Part shown: piece by piece, positions 25,289 through 35,007 of the stretch
Position numbering within the stretch: position 1 is the stretch's first letter
Layout: the number at the start of each line of letters is the position of its first letter
Assembly: GCA_000226015.1 (NCBI GenBank)
Contig: JH152989.1
Location: forward strand, 71,604 to 123,687
From: Mnemiopsis leidyi
Lineage: Eukaryota; Ctenophora; Tentaculata; Lobata; Bolinopsidae
Reading direction: 5' to 3'
Length of the DNA: 52,084 nt
Position numbers and translations under genes: made by a program
Notes under the pieces: model-generated
What the model was told of the DNA's origin: nothing
Seen by the model: the letters and a program-made list of their open reading frames with translations, nothing else
The model's database searches: none

Positions 25289-25902
25289 NNNNNNNNNNNN
25301 NNNNNNNNNNNNNNNNNNNNNNNNNNNNNNNNNNNNNNNNNNNNNNNNNNNNNNNNNNNNNNNNNNNNNNNNNNNNNNNNNNNNNNNNNNNNNNNNNNNN
25401 NNNNNNNNNNNNNNNNNNNNNNNNNNNNNNNNNNNNNNNNNNNNNNNNNNNNNNNNNNNNNNNNNNNNNNNNNNNNNNNNNNNNNNNNNNNNNNNNNNNN
25501 NNNNNNNNNNNNNNNNNNNNNNNNNNNNNNNNNNNNNNNNNNNNNNNNNNNNNNNNNNNNNNNNNNNNNNNNNNNNNNNNNNNNNNNNNNNNNNNNNNNN
25601 NNNNNNNNNNNNNNNNNNNNNNNNNNNNNNNNNNNNNNNNNNNNNNNNNNNNNNNNNNNNNNNNNNNNNNNNNNNNNNNNNNNNNNNNNNNNNNNNNNNN
25701 NNNNNNNNNNNNNNNNNNNNNNNNNNNNNNNNNNNNNNNNNNNNNNNNNNNNNNNNNNNNNNNNNNNNNNNNNNNNNNNNNNNNNNNNNNNNNNNNNNNN
25801 NNNNNNNNNNNNNNNNNNNNNNNNNNNNNNNNNNNNNNNNNNNNNNNNNNNNNNNNNNNNNNNNNNNNNNNNNNNNNNNNNNNNNNNNNNNNNNNNNNNN
25901 NN
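25289..25902. other. Assembly gap (614 N)
   Basis: An unbroken run of N starting at the end of the CA microsatellite, so the assembler probably failed in the repeat. Apparent long frames across it are artefacts. Confidence 0.99.
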
Positions 25903-26183
25903 CCCGCACAAGTGTGCTAACATCTCTATATCTCGTCAGAGAGCTTGGTGGTGGCATGTCTCTCAAGTTCAAGCATCAACGTTCCAGCCAAGACATCGGA
26001 AACTACTCGCCCAATAGTACATATAAGAGCACCAAGTTCATCCACAACAAATCACAACTCGCGCTTATTCCGGCAATCCGTCGAGAGCTGGCAGGAACTG
26101 CTCGGCTAGACCTCCGTTGGGAGTCCATCACGAAGTGCTTGCTGCTTTTTTGTTTTGATGAGTTTATCACACGAGAACTGTGA
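25903..26183 (+). CDS. Coding-like fragment emerging from the gap
   Basis: From the gap edge one plus frame stays open to a TGA at 26181-26183, with an internal ATG at about 25957 (MSLKFKHQRSSQDIGNYSPN). Codon choice is much less AT-biased than the surroundings and the protein is basic and Ser/Asn-rich, ending in LLLFCFDEFITREL. The 5' end is hidden by the gap. It could be a real exon, the end of a mobile element, or a fossil; the next 450 bp hold decayed coding sequence. No family recognised. Confidence 0.35.
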
Positions 26184-26339
26184 TTGTATAGTAGTTACGG
26201 TTGCTTTGTCAGCACGATTTTCGTGATTCGAATAGAAGTGGAGTTTGATCGCATGCAGTTTAGTTGGTGATTATTGATTTGTGCCCACACTTTTCTAGTG
26301 TATAATCATGATTATCATTAGCAGCTTGACACTGTTGTT

Positions 26340-26665
26340 GCAATCGCTTTTTGTAATTCATTTAAACGTCGTCAAACGAGACACCACCGTGAACAAGAAC
26401 TGATTGAAGCAATCAATTTTGACAACTTGGAACTTATTCTCGCTACCTATACTATCATCGCAATGGTTGAAGCCCTAATGTCGATCTTGACGCACTTAAT
26501 ATCAAGGTTATTGGCAAATCGCACTATTGAACTCAAAATTGAAAACAGCAGTTTGCTCAATCGAACTTGCAGAATCATGCTCACTGCCAGCAAATTGTTC
26601 CCATGCTGATTGACAGGTTAATCACGCTTGGTGGAACTGGAAGTACAATCCTAGTTCTGAGGTAA
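26340..26665 (+). pseudogene. Decayed coding sequence, frame-shifted
   Basis: A plus frame reads RRQTRHHREQELIEAI and NFDNLELILATYTIIAMVEA, then loses its protein-like look at about 26473. The next frame continues as NVDLDALNIKVIGKSHY, meets two stops, and resumes as CQQIVPMLIDRLITLGGTGS before a stop at 26663. One frameshift and two stops within 100 codons suggest a broken gene or transposon piece, perhaps together with the fragment that ends at 26183. I cannot name the parent family. Confidence 0.4.
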
Positions 26666-28057
26666 GCAGCTAAATGCTTTATGGGAGGTAGAGAACAACG
26701 CTGCAACGAATCAGACCAGCTAAATTTAAGCCATATTCTCAGAGACAACTTCTACTTCCATGTTTTCCGGTACTGGTTCTAGAATGTTGACGTTACGAGC
26801 GGGTTGGCCAGCATTTATACACCTTTAAATGGTTATAGTCGCTTATCAAGTGATTTTCTCAGAGGCCGGATTTTATCTTTTCATTGTACAGAAAACGTTT
26901 TCGTTTCGTTCATTATATTAACTTTTAACTCGACCAAACCTATTTCGCCATCAAGTTTTTACAAAACGGCGATTTGTTTTGACACCCTCTGCAAAACTAG
27001 CATTTTTCGAATTTTCATGGTAATATGAGCCATTATGAATCAGCCAAAAGTAGAAATTCCAATGACTATGTTTTATTCAAACACTCGATAAATCTTCGGA
27101 CTGCAGCAAATATTCGCACGGGAGAATCTCAACAACCATTTCCTGACAATGAACAGTAGCATTGCCTACATGCGCAGCTGTCCTCTAAATATATCATCGT
27201 CTTGATGACCATTAACAGTTTATAGAGTAGAGATACCACTAACCACAGTTTATAGAGTAGAGATATCACAATTTATAGAGTAGAGATACCACTAAATACT
27301 CAGTTTATACAGCAGAGTCGGCCAAGTACACACTTAGTAGTTTAGTACAACTACTGTTAATAGTCAGAAGGTAGTATTAGCAAACACATTACATTTACCA
27401 CCATTGTACACACTATGTAGTGTCGGCTGCGTTTCCTTGACAAGCCCAAAACAGCACCGTACCATTTCGTCTGATGTGTCTTTCTTCCTTGATTGTTCGG
27501 CACTAAGAGCTGGTACTGTGTATCACCTTTTGTCATGGTACGCTGACAAGAACGTCATCATTCCGCGATTTTTGTGTGATAACGTTGGATGCTATTTGAA
27601 GGCAGCATTTTTGTTGCGTTTGTTTGGTTCACATGTGCTTTTTATGGCTTCCTCCTAGCTCATTGTTGAGTCGGCGGAAGTTGCCCTGATTATGTTTCCC
27701 TAGCGATATTTTGATACTTTTAATTTGGAGACAAGTGCTTTGGCTTCATCTTATTATTGCTTTATGTGCGTCGACCAGATGACTTTTAAATCCATACAAT
27801 ACGACTTCAAATTGTTTTTGAGGGGCCTTTTTTGTGATTATCCCGTTGCGATACATACTTGATTTCCATTTTTGAGCTGTTCTTGATAATCGATAAAGGT
27901 ATAAGGTAAAACCTATTTTGGCCTTTATATCTGCGTTACATTTCAGTGCCCTCTCCCCTCTCCGCGTGATAGAGATAAAACAATCAATATAACCTTACAT
28001 TTTGTAATTGAGACATATTCAACCGACTTGTAATCTGACCTGCTTGCCTCACTACAG
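26666..28057. other. Noncoding stretch upstream of amnionless
   Basis: Contains the short tandem repeat at 27215-27317. A frame at 27404-27658 has no ATG and no splice sites, so it is not called. The sequence just before 28058 is a pyrimidine-rich acceptor (TTGCCTCACTACAG) one base before the amnionless ATG, so a noncoding first exon and the promoter probably lie somewhere here; no TATA or CCAAT box is clear. Confidence 0.45.
27215..27317. repeat. Short imperfect tandem repeat
   Basis: Four imperfect copies of a unit with the core CAGTTTATAGAGTAGAGATA, separated by ACCACTAA-like linkers of unequal length. It is noncoding. Confidence 0.85.
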
Positions 28058-28058
28058 G

Positions 28059-31000
28059 ATGACAAGACACCTACTTCTGAAGTGCTGGCTAGCCCTGCTT
28101 CTTGTATCAGGAACTAACACCGCTAGAAAGAGATGGGTGGGAGAATCTACGTGGAGCGAACCTAGCAACTGGAACAGCGGTAAGTGGAGACAGCTTTATA
28201 TTCGTTAACTTTTTAGAGCTAAGTAATCCTGCTGTTCGTGAGTATTTGAAATTTTGAACTGTATGCGCCTTAATTATTAAACAAGGGCTTTATTATGAGA
28301 ACCCGGGATATATATACTTACAGAAAACAATGATTTTGGTGAACGCTAAAAATCCGGAAACATATATTGGGATAGCACGGAAACTCTATAACTAACTCTA
28401 TAACTGAAATTATTGTTTCTCGTTTTAGGACCTTCACTACCATGATGGAGCGGCCGCCGTTTAATCTAATCACGCGATATTTACTCTTCAAGCGATTAAA
28501 CTTGGTACTAAAACCACTGTCGGCTATAATTTGTTGCTTCTCTCAGGCCTTGGACCACTTCCAGTTTCACCTGAACTGGCACTTCTAGTTCGCGCTAGTT
28601 GACTAGTTGTAGCTTTTTATACTTCATTCACTTCAACTATTGCTAACAACTAAAGTAGCACGTAGTTGCAGTCACACTGTACACCTAATCTTGTCTTAGC
28701 GTGATGACTCTTTCCTGCGATCTGATTGAGGAACGATTTATTGCTGGTGGTCGATAAAAACATTAACCGAATCCTTCACTTTATCCCTTTATCCAATTCT
28801 TAGCTTACTCATAAAGTCCTGAAGTTAAATCCAACTCTTAAAAAGACTTTAAGTTTAACCCAACTCTTGAAAAGTCTTTAAGTTTCATCCAACTCTTAAA
28901 AAGTCTTGAAGTTTCATCCAACTCTCTGCAGGACTTCCCAGTGGCTGTGACGGGGCACTGATAGAACCCAACCAGATACTGACCCTTGCAGCTCAAGCTA
29001 ACATCGCAGAGATATCATTCGGGGGTGACAGTGCCATCGTATTCGACAGCTTCTCAGAGGTGGCGTTCGGGCAGGTATGATATTACAGAGAACGGTATTC
29101 GTGGGAAGTTGTCGCAAATTTGTTTTGACGTGTAAGGGAGTTAGCAATTATCTTACTTTGACATGACTGTCGACTATACCGCGTTTACTTAAACGTTTTG
29201 TAGGTAGGTTGCATATCTGAAGAACTCTGATACCTAGACAAACGAATTATCTACTGACTGCTTCAATCTTTAATCATACTCATTTTGGCAGGGCAGCTAC
29301 TGCAACGAAGTTGAAAAGAACATCAAGTTTTACGAAGCCGCTAGAGATGATTTTCTGGCAGTTGAAAACTGGGAGCCCTACGGAGAACTCGACAATATAG
29401 ACGTTCTAGACATTCACAAAATTCCATGTAAGTTTTGGAGTTTAATAAATCGCATTTATAAAATCAACCTAAAAGCGACATAAAGGCAACCTAAAAGTTT
29501 CGCGGTGAACCGAATTGTATTGCGGTGAAAAATTTTAGAATATCTTAGTTATCTATGAAAATTGATAAGCTTTGAAATTAATTACTTTTATAATTGCTCA
29601 TAAATTAACAGACAAACAATCCGCAGGTAAGCACGACATAATAGAGGTACCACACCGTCAAATGAGAGCAGAACTTCGGTCCCCGGTGAAGGTGGGGGCT
29701 GTGAGTTACGGGGGACAACACCTCTCCAGAGACCAAGTCCACGACTGGCTTAACTCTCCCGACGGCAGGAACGAGGTGAGTTTGTCAAACACAAGGATAT
29801 ATCCTCAGAGATGTGATGTACTAAACATGATAAAGACATAAATTAATATAAAGAGTTTATGAACTAATGTTAATTTATCTATTAAAACTTATCTCATTCC
29901 GAACTTTACAGCTGCGTATGCTATCCTCGTTCGTGCTGAGTGACATCACCTACTGCAAACCAAGAGAGGGGTGCGAGTGCGGAAACACGGCCTCTTGTAA
30001 CGGAACTACTTGCAAAACTTCACTTCTCAGCTGCGACAACCCAGGTTAGCATTGTAGAAGAAATATATAAATAGTTGTTGCACAAAAAGAGAGGAGAGAA
30101 CTCAAATCTAATACACGGCAGTTGGCATCTTGAAAAGTTGAAAATGAAGACAAATCTATTTCGGCCAAGCATTCGATGATAACTATGTAGATGGACATTC
30201 GATTGTAACAGTCCTCTTCTTCCTCAGTAACTAGTCCCACGATGTGTTGTCCCTTCTGTGGTAGCTTACTGACCGTACCGGTCAACACCAAGAAGTCTTA
30301 TCGGCAGCTCCAGATCGAACTGTCCACCATCTTGTCTCATCAGAGCACTCCGCAAAACCTCAAAATGGGAATCGACCAAGGTTTGTTTGTTGTGGTAAAA
30401 CTTTGGTGAACAACGGCGAATCGCGCTTTAAAATACAGTGTTCTTTGATTTATAATAATTATTGGAATGTCGATGATCCCATAGATCAACATCTGTACGA
30501 CTTCTGGCAATGCTTTAAACCCCCTGGTAGCATCTCACTCTCAACTAAACATTACACCTTGCCAGGAAACCTACATCTAGTGATAGAACAACGAGCAGAT
30601 CGTTCTATAATAGACGTAGTGGATGTTATTAAACAACGGCTCATCAACAGCAACTACTCCACCACAGAACAGATTACAGTAAGTCTGAGATATCAACAGA
30701 AAACGTAACATTTTAGCATTGTGTCCTTTTAAGGGTTGAATCTAGCTAATTTCTACCTTCCTTACAATTCTTCTCGAACAATCTATTCCTCAGTTAGTTC
30801 ATGGAAAGAATGTTTTAGTATCTAACAAATTTATTTCTCTAATCAAACCTTATCCTTAGGAACAGCGAAGTCTAGCCCTGGCAAAGTCAGATAATTTTGT
30901 CCAACCTCAAAAAGTCCACACAAACTCTATCCTGCTGGTTGTACTGGCGTGTATGGTGTTCTGCCTGATCAGTTTAGGTAACTTTTAGATAATTTTCTCA

Positions 31001-31905
31001 GTTTACCGAACATCGCTCACTGAAACACGCACTTTGTCAAATTTTAAAACCAGTAACTAACTTTACCTCTGTGCTTTAAATTTTAATGCGCCTTAGAAAT
31101 CTGAAACTTACTTAACTGTCGACCGTCAAGAATGTCAAGGTAACTTAACATTTTGGCAAGCTGGATATTTAATATTTACTTGACCTCCCACTCTAAAACA
31201 TCCCCCGACAGGTTTAGTCCTGCTCTACATCATAAGGAGGAGGAGCAGCATGTTCAGACCTGTACAGAGGAACGACTCCCACATGAGTGCATGTAACACG
31301 TAAGTAACCGTGGGAAATTGGGGAACACCACATTCCATTGCATATGTTCATAACTTAGTACATTAACATGCGAAATATTTCCAAATATTAATCCAAAATG
31401 CAGCAGTCAATCCATGAAACACGTACTATGATGTAACGGATTTTTAAAATAGTAATAGTAGGTCATGCAAATTCTCCATGGTATACTATTATCATTGACA
31501 TCCGCCCTTTCAGATACGAAACTCTGGAGCCTGTCTATGAGACAATCGGAGTAAGTCGACAGAAATCAGAGGACTACTACGAGTACTCGCAAGATAAAAG
31601 CGAGCATTGTCTCTACCCGCGTTGTCATAGTGACGACCAGAGACCTTGTCGTCATGACAACCAGGAGCTCTGTCTCGGTGGGACGGTATCAGACAAACAC
31701 AGCTCTCTCACTTCAGTATGAGGAGGTGGACAGTTTTGGTTGTCAACCGTCAGATTTCCAGACTTCCGATTTAAGTTTTGACTCGTGTCTAGCTGCAAGA
31801 CGTAAGGAGATTAAGTGGCCAAGAAAAGTGGTTAAGAAGATGAAGAATTGCGAACATCACTTGGAGATTGTGCGGTCGTGGACTGTGGAGAAAGCAAACA
31901 GATGA
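28059..31905 (+). CDS. AMN: Amnionless, cubilin-partner type I membrane protein
   Basis: Exons 28059-28179, 28932-29074, 29292-29427, 29627-29775, 29912-30044, 30228-30380, 30566-30678, 30860-30977, 31212-31299, 31514-31550 and 31717-31905 all join in phase and give 459 residues, close to vertebrate amnionless. Amnionless carries cubilin to the plasma membrane and drives endocytosis of its ligands. Order: signal peptide 1-22; the RWV...STWSEPSNW start typical of the family; ENWEPYG, then DIHKIPCKHDIIEVP (the family VPCxxD element) near 113-141; a Cys-rich VWC-like part at about 198-238 (YCKPREGCECGN, CDNP, TMCCPFCG); one membrane helix at about 339-362 followed by IIRRRSS; and a cytosolic tail. 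The tail lacks the FxNPxF motifs of mammals but has YETL, YETI and YEEV. If the last intron (31551-31716, GTAAGT...TTCAG) is retained, translation ends at 31721 with a different tail of about the same length (453 residues in all). Confidence 0.92.
28816..28920. repeat. About 31-bp tandem repeat in amnionless intron 1
   Basis: Four imperfect copies of a unit built on AAGTTT(C/A)ATCCAACTCTTAAA and AAAGTCTT run almost into the acceptor of exon 2; the last ATCCAACTCTCTGCAG supplies the acceptor itself. The repeat's pyrimidine-rich end thus forms the functional splice site. Confidence 0.85.
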
Positions 31906-31932
31906 TTGAGAGCAATATAACATGAATTCAGC

Positions 31933-31975
31933 GATCAGATGGGATCAGATGGGATCAGATAGGATCAGATGGGAT
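31933..31975. repeat. 10-bp tandem repeat after the amnionless stop
   Basis: GATCAGATGG-type 10-mers in four copies, one with A for G, lie 28 bp after the stop codon, in the probable 3' UTR. Confidence 0.93.
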
Positions 31976-32734
31976 GTGTTGAACTGTACTTCATGGGCTG
32001 TACTTCAATTTCCTTGATAGTGATTTGCAAACGACGATCTATGTGTATATGAAATATGAATGTTATATTAGATTTTTACTGACTAACAAAAAACTGCCTT
32101 TTTTCTATCGATTGAGTTATGAAATCTACATGACGACTGTATGATAAAAACTTACTGGCCAAGGAAGAACCCTGATGTGATAGAAAAGCTTCAATTACTA
32201 AATTATATAGGACCTTTTCTTGGGCTACCAATTACCTTAGTTATTGTTGACGTAACAGTTACGTCGTAACTCATCAAGACTCATTTAATGGTGACAAAGT
32301 TATAGTGTGAATCTTGAGGCTTGATTTCCTTCGCGGGTATGGTGGGCTCCAGGGTTTTTTATTTCATAGATAAATAAGCATCCTACTCATCGAAGGTGCA
32401 ATTTTAAGGGACTTTTGAGCAACATCTTAAAATCAGGACATGGAAACCTAACTTTTAGTATCTCGAAATATTCTCTGAGTAACAAGGTTTTAGCAAAATC
32501 TGTAGGGCCGTTTTTAACCGGCCCTCTACTAAAATAACGTACTCATTCAACAGTCTAAAAACAGGACAAGAAAATATTTTCATAATCTGAAAAATTGTAG
32601 AAGTAAGGTGACTGGCACTGTTTTGGCAAAATCTGTAGCTCTATAATAGAGCCGAATCGAAGTCGTTAATATTGGTATCAGCACATTTCACGCAAGTTAA
32701 GGGATGACTCAACAATTTTTTTAAACCAAAACTA
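31976..32734. other. 3' flank of amnionless
   Basis: AT-rich, no exon or strong polyadenylation signal recognised; no AATAAA lies close to the stop. Confidence 0.4.
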
Positions 32735-33200
32735 GCTCTAGAGTTCCTTTGAAACTTTGAGAGGTTATTCCTACTATCGAACTTGACCAAATCGAAGAGT
32801 TTCAAGAACATTGACTGAGCCTGGCAGAGTCCACCTACGACAAACCAAAAAATTAAACGTATTTTAAGAACTATTTCTGGCGTTCCCAGCAATCCCAACA
32901 ATTCGCTCTAGAGTTGCTTGGAAACTTTAAAGGGTTATTCCTTCTATCGAACTTAACATTATCGAAGAGTCTTAAGAATATTGACTAAACCTGACAGAAT
33001 CCGCCTACCGCACACTAAAAAATCGATTTGAACAATCTCAAAAATTAGCTCCAGAGTTGCTTGGAAACTTTGAAAGTTATTTCTACAATCGAACTTGACG
33101 TAATCGAAGAGTATCGGGAACTTTGACTGAGCCTGGCAGAGTCCACCTACGGCATGCAGGCACCCAAAAAATGGAACGTATCTTAAGGATTTTTGGAACT
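32735..33200. repeat. Three diverged tandem units of about 145-170 bp
   Basis: Units start at 32735, 32905 and 33048, each opening GCTC(T/C)AGAGTT(C/G)C and sharing TCGAACTT, TCGAAGAGT, GACTGAGCCTGGCAGAGTCC and CACCTACG blocks in the same order. On the minus strand the first and third units are open and read GGLCQAQS...LFD.VKFD.RNN; the second carries a stop in that frame and many changes. It is an old local triplication, perhaps of a transposon segment or an exon. Confidence 0.9.
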
Positions 33201-33450
33201 TCTTAGCCATCTCATGAAAGAGTATCAATCATATATTTTTGGTGTCATAATTGCAGTTTCAAAAATTCGGTTTTGATCAAAAACGACAAAACAAGAATTT
33301 CCGGCCAAATCCGGCTACCACATTTCTTGATAAAAAACATCTGGTTCCGGTCCGGCAAAACCCGGCAAACCGGAAATAAGATCGAATTTACTTCGATAAC
33401 ACTTCTAGCGCAGCATTTAACCGTGAAACTCTAAAAAGTGTTATGTCGTT

Positions 33451-33852
33451 GTGAGGCATGCGGTAGCAGAAGAGGACCGAAGATTTGGACTTCCCGAGAG
33501 CGACAATGAGCACTTGACTATGAAGATTGGCGAACGATTCAAGGAACTAGACGAGAAACCGAAGCTTGAGGCCACTAGGCTGGGAAAAACCTGGCTCAAG
33601 CTCAGCGCGGTCGAGGCCAGTCAAAGTATCGCTTTCCAACTCAACATGTGAACATGAGCAGATTATGAGAAAAGCTCGTAACCTTCAACTAACCGAGAGA
33701 AACAAAACAGTTTTTCTGACTCCAGACAGATCTGTTGAAGAGCTTGTCATTCAGAAACAGCTTGTGTTGGACTTGGAAAAGAAGAAATCTGATGAGCTGG
33801 ATAAGATGCATTATCTGAAGGACGGAGAAATATGTCAATGTAGCAAATATTA
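33451..33852 (+). mobile_element. Decayed LINE ORF1-like fragment
   Basis: Two overlapping plus frames together show the order of conserved elements found in ORF1-type, RRM-like proteins of non-LTR retrotransposons: ERFKELDEKPKLEATRLGK, then in the next frame RSRPVKVSLSN, then IMRKARNLQLTERNKTVFLT and PDRSVEELVIQKQLVLDLEK, ending KMHYLKDGEI. The frame change near 33580-33660 and a stop at 33649 show it is broken. No endonuclease or reverse transcriptase is visible nearby. Assignment rests on motif memory (RLGK...RPxKVxx...ARNLK...PDR/DLT...ELK), not on a search. Confidence 0.6.
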
Positions 33853-33905
33853 GACTGTTAAGTGAAGTTAAAAACCATTCCCAAATTTGAAATTTACTGT
33901 AGCCT

Positions 33906-33968
33906 TCGGTTTTTTTTCGGTTTTGGGTTTTTTCGGTTTTTTTCGGATTTTTCGGGTTTTTTTTCGGA
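33906..33968. repeat. T-rich low-complexity tract with TTTTCGG words
   Basis: Irregular repeats of C-G-G flanked by runs of four to eight T (TTTTTTTCGG, TTTTGGG and similar). Directly downstream of the LINE-like fragment, so it may be that element's degenerate tail. Confidence 0.8.
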
Positions 33969-34321
33969 TAATCGATTTTTCGCTGTTCTTAAGTATCAAA
34001 TCGTATATAAACAGTGTTTATCATTAAAATCCTACAAAAGCCCCATATAGTATAATGATCTTTAGGTTAAGTACATAATCATATAACGACCAAACAAACA
34101 ACAAAATAATTTCAGCATCAGTAAAATACGTTTTCAGTCATGATATTTGTCTGAACAGCAACGGCTCAAACTCAACTGAAGGGCGACAAGAATAAGGCCG
34201 TTATTTCAATTCATTTTTGCTATGTTTGATGAATCGTTCTTTTTCCACATTACTTCAACAGATCGATCACGAAATTGTAACAAGGAAAAAGCTGCATGGT
34301 CTGCACAAGTAAAACACGTAC

Positions 34322-34814
34322 CTTTGGCTGCTGAGTTTCTTCTTCTTTGTAACATCTTCCAATTCGGTAAATTTCGAGTTAGATTGCGAAAAATCGCTAA
34401 CTTGAGGTACGGAAAGTGGGACGGACAGTTTATTGAGAATAACTGCAACATTGCAACGTAATTGTCGAGGACTTGAATAAAAGCGAAAAGCTTATCAGCG
34501 AATAAACAGAAATAAAACTGAGGTTAATTCAAGCAAATTTCATGCGAACAGCTGTTCTATCAAGACTTATCGGCCATACGGAAATTGTTTGGTTTGTGCT
34601 ATATTTTGTATATTTTGAATCTGACCGCAAAAAGTAGGACAAGGCCCTCGCCTCTAAATAGAGTTAAGTAAGTATAAAAATCAGAGAACCCAAACAGTAA
34701 TGATTGGTGCAATCTCATTGCTCGCAAACGGTAGACAAAGTTCACTCTAAACTGTGAGTGTAACCATACCTCATAACCATACCTGATAACGTAGCGAGTA
34801 AATGGTAATAACAT
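34322..34814 (-). CDS. Candidate first two exons of an unrecognised protein
   Basis: On the minus strand, ATG at 34814 opens MLLPFTRYVI, ending AG|GTATGG at 34783 in phase 2. The exon 34396-34322 follows a pyrimidine-rich TTAG acceptor, supplies the needed single base and reads DFSQSNSKFTELEDVTKKKKLSSQ up to AG|GTACGT. Phase, splice sites and the promoter block 50-190 bp upstream agree with each other. I find no third exon: the next good acceptor leads to an immediate stop, and LINE and tandem-repeat debris follows. The gene may therefore be disrupted, or its other exons may be too short for me to see. Function unknown. Confidence 0.42.
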
Positions 34815-34863
34815 TTCTTCTAAGTCAAAGCGAGTGTGTTCGTTTGCGCGGGAGATCGTTACA

Positions 34864-35007
34864 CCAATAATCCGCCGTCAATGATTGGACAGCAGTCAGT
34901 CACGTGACAATGTCACGCGGCAAGCATACGGACCAATAAGAGCTCTGAATCTTGACGCGCGCGTCTGATTGGTCGATTTTCCCCGCCGATACCTCGATTT
35001 CCCCGCC
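34864..35007. promoter_or_regulatory. Compact CCAAT / E-box / GC-box promoter
   Basis: Within 145 bp: CCAAT at 34864 and 34933, the reverse ATTGG at 34884 and 34968, a perfect 10-bp palindrome GTCACGTGAC at 34899-34908 (USF/bHLH-type E-box), a CG-rich GACGCGCGCGTC palindrome near 34953-34964, and two TTTCCCCGCC boxes at 34978 and 34998 (GC-box or E2F-like). CpG is frequent here although scarce around. It sits upstream of the minus-strand exons at 34814 and could fire both ways. Clustered CCAAT with E2F-like sites is typical of cell-cycle genes, but that is inference. Confidence 0.65.

Noticed and set aside
30403-30708. A 101-codon frame as a separate gene inside amnionless
   Set aside because: Its second half is amnionless exon 30566-30678; the first half is intron, since the acceptor at 30565 gives the right phase.
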